Source: Anoxybacter fermentans (GTDB lineage Bacteria; Bacillota; Halanaerobiia; DY22613). From it: DNA of 64,000 nucleotides. A program made the translations under genes and the position numbers. The notes beneath the pieces were generated by a model, which worked only from the letters and a program-made list of their open reading frames with translations, had not been told where the DNA came from and did not search any database. The DNA is taken from positions 1,240,001 through 1,304,000 of the forward strand of contig NZ_CP016379.1 in NCBI RefSeq assembly GCF_003991135.1, read 5' to 3'. Shown here piece by piece: positions 44,440 through 52,207 of this stretch; positions within the stretch are counted from its first letter, which is position 1, and each line of letters starts with the position of its first letter.

Positions 44440-45621
44440 ATGAGAAAGTTTAGTGTTTTGTTAGCTTTATTTCTGGTTTTAACTATTGCAGGTATGGCTT
44501 TTGCTGCTAGCCCTAATAGCAAAATGGATAGGGTTGTAGCTGATGAAATCACTTATAAATCCAAAGTTGACGTAATTGTTACCCTGGTAAAAGGTGCAAA
44601 AATGAATCCACATGGTCTCGATGGTACAGTAAAGCATGAGTACAGCATTATCAACGGTTTTGCTGGTTCCTTCACTCCTGCTGCTATCGAAGCTCTGGCT
44701 AAGAATCCTAATGTTAAATTCATCAGCAGTGACTATGTAGTAGAGGTTGCCTTAAATTATGGTGCTCCAACTATTAAAGCTCCCGATGCATGGGCCGCAG
44801 GTTATACTGGTAAAGGTGTTACCGTTGCTGTAATTGATACTGGAATAGATCCAAACCATCCTGCTCTGGCAGGTAGAATTGTCGGCTGGTATGATGCAGT
44901 TAATGGACAACCTACCCCTTATGATGATCATGGCCATGGTACTCACTGCGCAGGTATTGTAGGTAGCAATGATAGCTTCTATAGAGGTGTAGCTCCAGAA
45001 GTTAGCTTCTTCGGAGTTAAAGTTCTTGATAGTAGTGGTTCTGGTACTACATCTGATATCATCGCTGGTATTGATTGGGCAGTTCAGAATGGTGCTGACG
45101 TTATCTCCATGTCCTTAGGTGGAAGAGCTTATACTGATCCTGATAGTGATCCATTATGTCTAGCAGTGCGGAATGCATGGAACTCTGGTGTAGTTGTAGT
45201 TGTTGCTGCTGGTAATAGTGGCCCTGCTCCAAGAAGTATCGAGACTCCTGGTATTGAACCTAGCATCATCACTGTAGCTGCTGCTAACGACAATGATACT
45301 ATTGATTGGACCGATGATAGTATTGCTAGTTTCTCCAGCCGTGGTCCTACTAAGTATGGTGATCTGAAGCCTGATGTAGCTGCTCCTGGTGTTTACATCA
45401 TCTCCTGTGAAGCTAATACCGGTGGTTGGGTATCCAAGTCCGGTACTTCTATGGCTACTCCACATGTAGCTGGGGCAGCTGCTTTGATGCTTCAAGCTAA
45501 TCCGAACTTAACCCCAGATGATATTAAAACTGCTCTAATGAATACTGCAAATGACTTAGGTTATAAATGGGAAGTACAAGGTGCAGGTGAAATCAACGTT
45601 TGGGCAGCTATCAATTACTAA
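44440..45621 (+). CDS. Secreted subtilisin-like serine protease (S8)
   Basis: 393 residues. Signal peptide MRKFSVLLALFLVLTIAG with the likely cleavage after AMAFA; an I9-type inhibitory propeptide to about residue 105; then the catalytic domain with Asp in VAVIDTGIDPNHP, His in DHGHGTHCAGI and Ser in SKSGTSMATPHVAGAA. It should be an exported, self-processing protease for external protein. A strong promoter and a GGGAGGAG ribosome site suggest high expression, as does the frequent use of GCT and GGT codons. It is followed directly by an IS1182-type element whose end hairpin can act as its terminator. Confidence 0.95.
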   Translation: MRKFSVLLALFLVLTIAGMAFAASPNSKMDRVVADEITYKSKVDVIVTLVKGAKMNPHGLDGTVKHEYSIINGFAGSFTPAAIEALAKNPNVKFISSDYVVEVALNYGAPTIKAPDAWAAGYTGKGVTVAVIDTGIDPNHPALAGRIVGWYDAVNGQPTPYDDHGHGTHCAGIVGSNDSFYRGVAPEVSFFGVKVLDSSGSGTTSDIIAGIDWAVQNGADVISMSLGGRAYTDPDSDPLCLAVRNAWNSGVVVVVAAGNSGPAPRSIETPGIEPSIITVAAANDNDTIDWTDDSIASFSSRGPTKYGDLKPDVAAPGVYIISCEANTGGWVSKSGTSMATPHVAGAAALMLQANPNLTPDDIKTALMNTANDLGYKWEVQGAGEINVWAAINY

Positions 45622-45665
45622 TACTTAACCAATAAGGGAAGTCTGAAATCAAACTTATTGAAAAA

Positions 45666-45714
45666 GGGGCTGTCCCAAAAGTAATTAATTACTTTTGGGC
45701 ATGGCCCCTTTTTT
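45666..45714. terminator. IS end hairpin acting as bidirectional terminator
   Basis: GGGGC at 45666 pairs with GCCCC near 45708 around the 26-bp perfect palindrome 45674-45699. T6 follows on the plus strand, and A5 precedes it, giving T5 on the minus strand. It can end both the subtilisin and the transposase transcripts. Confidence 0.75.
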
Positions 45715-45779
45715 CATTGTTCATTTCAAATTCATTGAAAATTTTTCTGTTAAGAAAATAAAAACCCATACCTGACATT

Positions 45780-47336
45780 CTATACTGTTGCCAGTTTAGC
45801 CAGGTTATGGGCTATACACAGTAAACCCCATTCAATTTTTACTTTCTCAAGGCCACGAAGCAGAAATCTCCGGAATGACCAATTACCTTTGATCCTTCCA
45901 AAGACAGATTCCGCTTCAATTGCTCTTTGAGAACGGAGTTTCATACCTTTATCGGAACAAAGGTTTTCCTTTACCTTTTGCTTATATTCACGTAATTTAA
46001 AATTTATTCTTATTACTCGATCACCTTTGGCCCTGGTACAATTTTCTTTTAACTCACACCCATCACAATTTTCGCATTTGTAATATCTAATTTGTTTAGT
46101 ATATCCATTTTCAGTCTTAATTTCTTTTGTCTTACAGTAAATGAGTCTTCTTTGAGCAGGACAAATAAACTCGTCGTTTTCTTTATCATACGGCCAGTTT
46201 TCTACTTTAAATATATCATTTTTAAACTTCTTCTTTTGTTCTTTATGAAAAGTATTATACTTAACATAAATATTAGTATTAGCTTTCTCTAAGTAATCAT
46301 AATTTTCCTCACTACCATAACCTGAATCAGCTATCACATTCTCCGGAATCTTACCTGTAACTTCTTTTACTTTTTCTAAATGAGGTATTAAGCATCTTGA
46401 ATCTGCCGGCCTTTGATGAATACTATAACCAACTACAAACTGATTCTCTGTACCTATCTGAACATTATATGCGGGCTTCAATTGCCCATTTTTCATGTGG
46501 TCTTCTTTCATTCTCATAAAAGTTGCATCAGTATCTGTTTTAGAATAACTGTTTCGTCCATTTAAAATCTCTTCCTGTTGCTCATATTTTTTCATTCTGG
46601 GAAGACATTTAGTCTTGAGCTCTTTAATTGTTTTCTTTAACTTCTTGTTTTTGGAGTTCTTTTCTAGACGTTCTTCAAGTTCCTTAATTTTTTCTTCGAG
46701 TTTCTTTGAATCTATTTCTTTTCCTTCACCCATCTCCTCCAGGTCATTATCCCCATACAATCTATTCTCTTCTTCGTTGGTTTTCTCAATCTCTTTTAAA
46801 AGTTCATTAATTTTTGCCCTAAGCCTTGCTTTGTACTTCTTTGTCGCTTTTCTCCAGACAAAGCTATATTTGTTTGCATTAGCTTCTATTTTTGTACCAT
46901 CTAAAAAGTAATTCTCTAACTTTACATATCCTTCTTCTATAAGAAGTTCCAATACTGATGCAAATACCTCATCAATAACATCTTTCATGATCTCTGATCT
47001 GAATCGGTTTATCGTCCGAAAATCAGGTTTATTGTTACCACTAAGCCACATAAAATAAATATTTTCCCGAAGTGCCTTGGCAATTCGTCTTGATGAATAT
47101 ATTCTCTGAGTATAGGCATATACTATAACCTTAAGCATCATTTTCGGATGGTAGCTGCTTCTACCCCCACCTTTATATTTTTCAAGCAGGGGTTCAATAT
47201 TCATCCTTTCTATAGCTGAATTTACCACCCTTACTAAATGATTCTCAGGAATAAACACATCAAAACTCAAAGGCAACATTGTCTGATTCATATTATATTC
47301 AATAAATGTCTTTTTATTATGGTTTTTCCTCTTCAT
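45780..47336 (-). CDS. IS1182-family transposase
   Basis: 518 residues. N-terminal DUF772-type region (YHPKMMLKVIVYAYTQRIYS, SRRIAKALRENIYFMWLSG), then the DDE domain with FLDGTKIEANANKYSFVW, KTDTDATFMRMKEDHMKNGQ, ENVIADSGYGSEENYDYLEK and a C-terminal EAESVFGRIKGNWSFRRF. The gene is complete and open, so the element may still be active. Confidence 0.94.
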   Translation of the reverse strand: MKRKNHNKKTFIEYNMNQTMLPLSFDVFIPENHLVRVVNSAIERMNIEPLLEKYKGGGRSSYHPKMMLKVIVYAYTQRIYSSRRIAKALRENIYFMWLSGNNKPDFRTINRFRSEIMKDVIDEVFASVLELLIEEGYVKLENYFLDGTKIEANANKYSFVWRKATKKYKARLRAKINELLKEIEKTNEEENRLYGDNDLEEMGEGKEIDSKKLEEKIKELEERLEKNSKNKKLKKTIKELKTKCLPRMKKYEQQEEILNGRNSYSKTDTDATFMRMKEDHMKNGQLKPAYNVQIGTENQFVVGYSIHQRPADSRCLIPHLEKVKEVTGKIPENVIADSGYGSEENYDYLEKANTNIYVKYNTFHKEQKKKFKNDIFKVENWPYDKENDEFICPAQRRLIYCKTKEIKTENGYTKQIRYYKCENCDGCELKENCTRAKGDRVIRINFKLREYKQKVKENLCSDKGMKLRSQRAIEAESVFGRIKGNWSFRRFLLRGLEKVKIEWGLLCIAHNLAKLATV

Positions 47337-47357
47337 ATTTATATTTTACCATAAAAA

Positions 47358-47396
47358 AAAGGTGTTGTCTTTATAAAAATTTCTGACAACACCTTT
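47358..47396. terminator. IS-internal hairpin upstream of the transposase
   Basis: AAAGGTGTTGTC / GACAACACCTTT, a perfect 12-bp stem with a 15-nt loop and T- and A-rich flanks, lies between the IS end and the transposase start. It would block transcription entering from the MazG-like gene, a common self-limiting device of insertion sequences. Confidence 0.65.
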
Positions 47397-47419
47397 CTTT
47401 TAATATTTACTTTTGGGGG

Positions 47420-47773
47420 TTATAAAGGGACTTTTGGGACAGCCCCTTTGTTATTTCTACTTTTCACCAACTCTGCCGACCGCCAGTCTCGCTGACTATC
47501 CTTCTTTACCATCTTATCTATTAAAGCTTTTTCTAAATCAATCTCAAATTGATTAGCAAGAGCAATAAGGCAAACCAGAACATCTGCCAACTCTTCTCTC
47601 ATCTTCTCTTTAGAAAATTTCCCATAATTTGGTGACCAGATCCGTTTAAGTTCTGTGGCTACTTCTCCTATCTCTTCATTTAATAATGTAAAGATTTGCA
47701 AAGGATCCATGGTAAAACCTCTTTGACGACGAATTTTAGCTACTAACGCCTGTAGTTCCTTTAAATCTGCCAT
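47420..47773 (-). CDS. MazG-like nucleotide pyrophosphohydrolase, C-terminus rewritten by IS
   Basis: 117 residues. LLNEEIGEVATELKR (metal-binding EExxE) and MREELADVLVCLIALA (ExxD) mark an all-alpha NTP pyrophosphohydrolase, which cleaves non-canonical or excess nucleotides. The last nine residues (KGAVPKVPL) and the stop codon are read from the terminal repeat of the IS1182 element. The original end is lost, but the catalytic helices are intact, so the protein may still work. Confidence 0.85.
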   Translation of the reverse strand: MADLKELQALVAKIRRQRGFTMDPLQIFTLLNEEIGEVATELKRIWSPNYGKFSKEKMREELADVLVCLIALANQFEIDLEKALIDKMVKKDSQRDWRSAELVKSRNNKGAVPKVPL

Positions 47774-47949
47774 ACTTTCCTGCTCCTCTCAAAAATCTTT
47801 TTAAAATACTTTTTCTTTTTAAAATGAAAAACCCCTGCACAAGATTAACAATATAATTTGGATTATTTTCTTCTGTATCTTCCTTTTGACAGTGCAGATG
47901 GAAGATGATATACTAACTTTAGCAAATGATTAACGAAGGAGGTAGTATT

Positions 47950-50553
47950 TTGAAACAAATTAGTACAACCTTTATACTTTTACTTTTTATAGTCGCTCTT
48001 TTATCTTTTTCTGCTCTGGCAAATCAGAGTATTAAGTGGGAATTTATTGAAACAGAAAATCTTAAAATTATTTATCATCCTGAAGTTAAAGAACAGGCAT
48101 ATCATATTGCTAAAATTGCTGAGGAGGTTTTTAATGACCTCTCCCAATTCACTGGCTTTAAGCCCTACCGTAAAATCGCTATCGTAGTTTCGGGACAGGA
48201 TGATATTGCTAACGGATTTGCTATACCCAGAGATGTGATTAAAATCTGGGTAAATCCACTTCATATTTCGACCCGTGTGGATAAGGACTGGCTTAAAACT
48301 GTTGTAACTCATGAACTAACACATCTGGTACAAATGGAGGCAACCTTTGAAACTACATACCTGATTCATAAACTGACGGGGGCTTCTACTCCCCTTCTTC
48401 AACCGCCAAATACATTTTACCCAACCTGGTTTTTAGAAGGAGTAGCCCAATATGGTTCTGCTCGTTTCGGATATGATAGTCTTGATAGAAAACGCCAGAT
48501 GATCCTGGAACAGAAAATACATACTGACAATTTTTTTACCGATGCTGAATTAATTTGGGGCCGAAGTAATATTGGTGGTGAAGCTATTTACAATTACGGT
48601 TTTGGTTTTTTGGACTATCTAATGCGTACATACGGAGAAGAAAAATTTTTGGAACTTCAAAAAACCCATAATGATCTTTATTTTCTTGGGTTGAATAATA
48701 CCATTCGCATCGTCTATGGGAAAAGATTAGATGAACTAATCAACGAATGGAAAGATTCACTTAAAAAACGTTTCCCTATCAGGATTAACCGGGAAAAAGC
48801 TATTAGTATAACCAATAAACCCAATCTAGCTCAATGGAATGAACCCCAGGTTACCCCCGAGGGTGGAATTATCTTTGCAGAATCACATATTGATCGTTCT
48901 TCAATAAGAATAAGATACTGGAACCCCGAAAAGGGTCTTATTACCCTGCTGGAGGATCCTGCTCTTTTCTTAACCCGTCTCTCCCTTTCTTCTGACGGCG
49001 AAAGACTCCTCTATATTGCCTGGGAATACAAAAACCAGCATCTCAGATACGACCTATATGAGCTGGATTTGAAGAGTAAAAAAACAATACGCTTAACTAA
49101 AGATGAACGGATTTTGCTCGGGGTCCACTATGGTGACGGATACCTGGTTGTGAAAAATGATTGGGGGCGAAATCGTCTATACTACTTATTCAATGGCCAA
49201 TTAACACAATTAACAGATAATGATTATAATTTTAATATAACCGATCTGGCTGTTTCACCAGACCAAAAAAGAGTGGCTATCAACTTTAATTATAATGGTA
49301 GACGTGGTATTGGAATCTTGAATACAGATTCCTGGACTTATGATAAAATTTTCTTTCCTTCAGAAGGTCTGGATTGGCTTTTAGGTGACTTTATAGATAA
49401 TAAACACCTGACATTAAGTTGGGACAGATTAGACCATTATGATCTTTACTGTTTGAATATCGACACCGGAATCTGTGAAAGGATTACCAATACTCGTGAG
49501 GATATCTTACAGGGCCAGGTTAGATCTATAAATGGACAAACCTACTGGTATGGTCAAATTTATGGGCCGGAGGGATTTACTATTGCCAAAGGTAAAATAT
49601 TCCACGGTGAAAAAATAACCCTTGAGCCAGAAGAAATTAGTTTTAACCTTGACCCGATTCCTCAATTAAAACCAGTAAACAAGGGTAATTATAATCCTCT
49701 TTCTCAGCTAAGAAGTGATCTTTTTATTCCATATGTAACTACTGATCAATTTACCATAGGCTTAACCCACCTTTTGACAGATCCTTTGATGGAACTTATC
49801 ATATATTACAATCTGGAATGGGATCCAAATAAAAATCACTACCTTATTGATTTAGATTCAATCTGGCAAGGAACCAATCCTGGTTTCAATCTCACTTTGC
49901 ATAAAGATAAATCCAAAGTACAGGCTGCATTAACCCAATTCTATGACAGTTATCCTTATTATCTTTCTATTATACAGGGACTGGAATATGACGAACAATT
50001 TAGGCTTGACAAATTAGGATTACAAGTGGATAGAGTCTGGCAAAAGAGTAATCCAGGAAAAACTACCCTTTCTGTAAATTATTTTTTTCCCACTTCAACT
50101 GAAAAAGACGGATTTGATTTTACGTTAAAACATTCTCAAAATATTTCTATTGGTTACAGAGGGCATTCATTAACAAGTACTACCCGATTTCAATATACCA
50201 GAGGTAGAATACGAATTCCCTGGGGACGGGGAACTGAAATTATGTGGGTAGACAGCAACTATTACTTAGCTGAAATGCTGATTCATCAACAGATCAATTA
50301 TCAACATAATTTAGTTGATCTATCCTTCAACTTCAGTGACTTTATTCAGACTGGTCGGCTATATTTAAACCTTTTTAGCGAATTGGGTTTATTCTATAAT
50401 AACGGTCAATATATAATTGCTGACATGATAGGAACGGGGTTAGAATTTGAAACGAAAATTGTCCATCAAATACAGTTAAACCATTCTTTGAATGCAGCGA
50501 TTAACAGTAAAGGAGATTGGGATATAAAATATGATATAAAATTTCCCTTTTAA
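47950..50553 (+). CDS. Secreted metallopeptidase with beta-propeller and C-terminal barrel-like region
   Basis: About 867 residues, beginning at TTG 47950 because AAGGAGGT lies 6-13 nt upstream; the ATG at 47926 precedes that site. A signal peptide (LKQISTTFILLLFIVALLSF) leads to a gluzincin domain with VVTHELTHLVQME (about residue 122) and the glutamate ligand motif WFLEGVAQYGS. A middle region of propeller-like blades has LSLSSDGERLLYIAWEY and LAVSPDQKRVAINFN. The last 280 residues are amphipathic strands ending IKYDIKFPF, as in an outer-membrane barrel. Likely a surface or periplasmic protease; the substrate is unknown. Confidence 0.75.
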   Translation: MKQISTTFILLLFIVALLSFSALANQSIKWEFIETENLKIIYHPEVKEQAYHIAKIAEEVFNDLSQFTGFKPYRKIAIVVSGQDDIANGFAIPRDVIKIWVNPLHISTRVDKDWLKTVVTHELTHLVQMEATFETTYLIHKLTGASTPLLQPPNTFYPTWFLEGVAQYGSARFGYDSLDRKRQMILEQKIHTDNFFTDAELIWGRSNIGGEAIYNYGFGFLDYLMRTYGEEKFLELQKTHNDLYFLGLNNTIRIVYGKRLDELINEWKDSLKKRFPIRINREKAISITNKPNLAQWNEPQVTPEGGIIFAESHIDRSSIRIRYWNPEKGLITLLEDPALFLTRLSLSSDGERLLYIAWEYKNQHLRYDLYELDLKSKKTIRLTKDERILLGVHYGDGYLVVKNDWGRNRLYYLFNGQLTQLTDNDYNFNITDLAVSPDQKRVAINFNYNGRRGIGILNTDSWTYDKIFFPSEGLDWLLGDFIDNKHLTLSWDRLDHYDLYCLNIDTGICERITNTREDILQGQVRSINGQTYWYGQIYGPEGFTIAKGKIFHGEKITLEPEEISFNLDPIPQLKPVNKGNYNPLSQLRSDLFIPYVTTDQFTIGLTHLLTDPLMELIIYYNLEWDPNKNHYLIDLDSIWQGTNPGFNLTLHKDKSKVQAALTQFYDSYPYYLSIIQGLEYDEQFRLDKLGLQVDRVWQKSNPGKTTLSVNYFFPTSTEKDGFDFTLKHSQNISIGYRGHSLTSTTRFQYTRGRIRIPWGRGTEIMWVDSNYYLAEMLIHQQINYQHNLVDLSFNFSDFIQTGRLYLNLFSELGLFYNNGQYIIADMIGTGLEFETKIVHQIQLNHSLNAAINSKGDWDIKYDIKFPF

Positions 50554-50564
50554 TGATGAAAAAG

Positions 50565-50590
50565 AAAGGGTCTTTTAACGGCCCTTTTTT
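50565..50590 (+). terminator. Terminator of the peptidase/propeller gene
   Basis: AAAGGGTC / GGCCCTTT stem followed by TTTTT, 12 bp past the stop codon. Confidence 0.8.
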
Positions 50591-50649
50591 TATAAAATTT
50601 GACCGTCTGGTAAAAAAATGTTAAGATGATATTAAAAAATATATTAGGA

Positions 50650-50685
50650 GGTATTAGAAAAATGCATGGTATTAGAAAAATGCAT
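50650..50685 (+). repeat. 18-bp perfect tandem duplication at a gene start
   Basis: GGTATTAGAAAAATGCAT occurs twice head to tail (50650-50667 and 50668-50685). Each copy contains an ATG in the same frame, so the gene has two possible starts 18 bp apart. Confidence 0.95.
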
Positions 50686-51363
50686 AATGCAATCCTTCAA
50701 CGTGATAAAAAAACATATGCCATTATTCCTCATATGCCTGGAGGATTAACAAATGTTGAACAATTAAAAAAGATTATTAAAGTGGCTGAAAAATATAACA
50801 TTGAAGTAATTAAAGTAACCAGTGCTCAACGGATTGCGTTAATTGGATTCACTGAAGACCAGTTAGAAAGTGCCTGGGCAGACCTTGAAATGCCTCGAGC
50901 TAAAGCAACCGGAAAAGTAGTACGAAGTGTAAAAATCTGCCCGGGAAATAACTTATGCAAGTACGGACTACAGGATTCTGTGAAACTGGGATTAAAAATT
51001 GACGAAAAATATCACGGAATTGAACTGCCAAATAAAGTCAAAATCGGTGTAAGTGGATGTAAACTTGGATGTGCTGAATCCAGGATTAAAGATATTGGAT
51101 TATTGGGTACAAAAAATGGTTGGATGCTAGTGGTTGGCGGTTCTGCAGGAGCTAAAGTTCGGGAAGCTCAGGTACTGGCAGATGGATTATCTGAGGAGCA
51201 GGTCTTTAGATTAATTGATACTATCTTCGACTACTATCGTGAACAACCTTCTAATGCACGTTTAGGGGCACTTATAGAAAATATAGGATTTGAAAAATTT
51301 AAAGAAGATATACTTAAAAGAGCTGATTTAGCCTGCTCAAAAGAAAAGATGGAAAATAAATAA
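50662..51363 (+). CDS. Small sulfite/nitrite-reductase-like iron-sulfur protein
   Basis: 233 residues from ATG 50662 (AGGAGG 10 nt upstream). It contains a ferredoxin-like half domain (YAIIPHMPGGLTNVEQLKKI, VTSAQRIALIGFTEDQ) and a siroheme/4Fe-4S half with CPGNNLCKYG and VSGCKLGCAESRIKDIG (CX5C and CX3C). It covers only one repeat of a canonical sulfite or nitrite reductase (about 500 residues or more). Similar short proteins are known as dissimilatory-type or NirBD-related reductase-like proteins in anaerobes, with uncertain substrates. It stands alone, without siroheme or sulfate genes nearby. Confidence 0.82.
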   Translation: MHGIRKMHNAILQRDKKTYAIIPHMPGGLTNVEQLKKIIKVAEKYNIEVIKVTSAQRIALIGFTEDQLESAWADLEMPRAKATGKVVRSVKICPGNNLCKYGLQDSVKLGLKIDEKYHGIELPNKVKIGVSGCKLGCAESRIKDIGLLGTKNGWMLVVGGSAGAKVREAQVLADGLSEEQVFRLIDTIFDYYREQPSNARLGALIENIGFEKFKEDILKRADLACSKEKMENK

Positions 51364-51366
51364 TAA

Positions 51367-51390
51367 GGTTGGTGCTATTCAGCACCAACC
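51367..51390. terminator. Shared hairpin between convergent genes
   Basis: GGTTGGTGCT / AGCACCAACC, a perfect 10-bp stem with a 4-nt loop, sits between the convergent reductase-like and GAF genes. The T-runs on either side are weak. Confidence 0.7.
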
Positions 51391-51406
51391 ATGATGTTAA
51401 CAGATG

Positions 51407-51907
51407 TCAACAAATATTCTCCCAATGAACATTCTCTGCAAGAATTTGGACAAATTCTTCTAAACCTTTTTTATCTTCTTCATCAAAGCGATTTTTTATC
51501 GGACTATCAATATCCAATACACCTTTTAATTCTCCATCTTTAAGTATGGGCACAACAATCTCCGACTGAGATGCAGCATCACAGGCAATATGTCCAGGAA
51601 ACTCATGTACATCAGGTACTAATATCGTTTTCCGCTTTTCTGCTGCTGTACCACAGACTCCTTTTCCTATAGGAATATGGGTACAGGCTGGCTTACCTTG
51701 AAATGGCCCTAAAACCAGCTCGTCATTTTTCAACAGATAGAAACCAACCCAGTTAATCTCATCCATCTGATGGCCCAGAAGAGCTGACGCATTAGCCAAT
51801 TGAGCTAACCAATCAGATTCATAACAAACCTGGCCTATAAGAAGTTTATTCACCGTTTTATAAAAAAGTTGCTTATCATCAGTTTTTATTTTTTTTGCTC
51901 TATACAT
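51407..51907 (-). CDS. msrC: Free methionine-(R)-sulfoxide reductase (GAF type)
   Basis: 166 residues, a single GAF domain. INWVGFYLLKNDELVLGPFQ, ACTHIPIGKGVCGTAAEK and HIACDAASQSEIVVPILKDG carry the three conserved cysteines of fRMsr enzymes. VLDIDSPIKNRFDEEDK is also typical. It reduces free methionine-R-sulfoxide, an oxidative-damage defence. Own transcription unit. Confidence 0.93.
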   Translation of the reverse strand: MYRAKKIKTDDKQLFYKTVNKLLIGQVCYESDWLAQLANASALLGHQMDEINWVGFYLLKNDELVLGPFQGKPACTHIPIGKGVCGTAAEKRKTILVPDVHEFPGHIACDAASQSEIVVPILKDGELKGVLDIDSPIKNRFDEEDKKGLEEFVQILAENVHWENIC

Positions 51908-51984
51908 TTACCTTCCCCTTCCATGATAGACTGTATTTATGGTTAAATATTATGCAAAAGAACTGAAATTCCTGCTTTAATTTA

Positions 51985-52207
51985 TGATTTTACTGCAAAA
52001 AGCTAATTTTGAGCGACATAGAAATTTTTCGCCAAATCATCTTAGCGAGATTTCCAACGAAATAAGGCCTCATTAAAGGATGTGATGAGCTAATCAAGGG
52101 CCAGGAGGGCCCTTTGATTAGGAAGCCTTATTTCGGCAAAAATCGAGCTTTAGATGATTCGAAAAATTTCTCAAGAAGCGAAAAATTAGCTTTTTGCAGT
52201 TTAATCA
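51985..52207. repeat. Palindromic intergenic repeat, long form (copy 7)
   Basis: Begins TGATTTTACTGCAAAAAGC and ends GCTTTTTGCAGTTTAATCA. B-type left arm (GAGCGACATAGAAATTT), A-type right arm (inverse of CGCTTCTTGAGAAATTT). Apical hairpins CTAATCAAGGGCC / GGGCCCTTTGATTAG and GATGTGATGAG. The stop codon TAA of the PEGA gene lies inside the right terminus. Confidence 0.92.

Larger units (their letters stand above)
45663..47449. mobile_element. IS1182-family insertion sequence
   Basis: About 1787 bp. The ends AAAGGGGCTGTCCCAAAAGT (45663-45682) and its exact inverse (47430-47449) are 20-bp perfect terminal inverted repeats. It carries one transposase. No target duplication can be seen next to the ends. 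The right end replaces the natural 3' end of the MazG-like gene. Confidence 0.88.

Noticed and set aside
44752-45495. Antisense open frames inside the subtilisin gene
   Set aside because: Their Ser/Thr/Ile-rich composition mirrors the opposite strand of a codon-biased gene; the sense gene has intact motifs.
46615-46911. 98-residue plus-strand frame within the IS1182 transposase
   Set aside because: Phe/Ser/Leu-rich shadow of the Lys/Glu-rich transposase linker; no ribosome site.
45650-47460. A target-site duplication flanking the IS1182 element
   Set aside because: Bases next to the two ends (TTATTGAA on the left, GTTATTTC on the right) do not match, whether the terminal repeat is taken as 17 or 20 bp.
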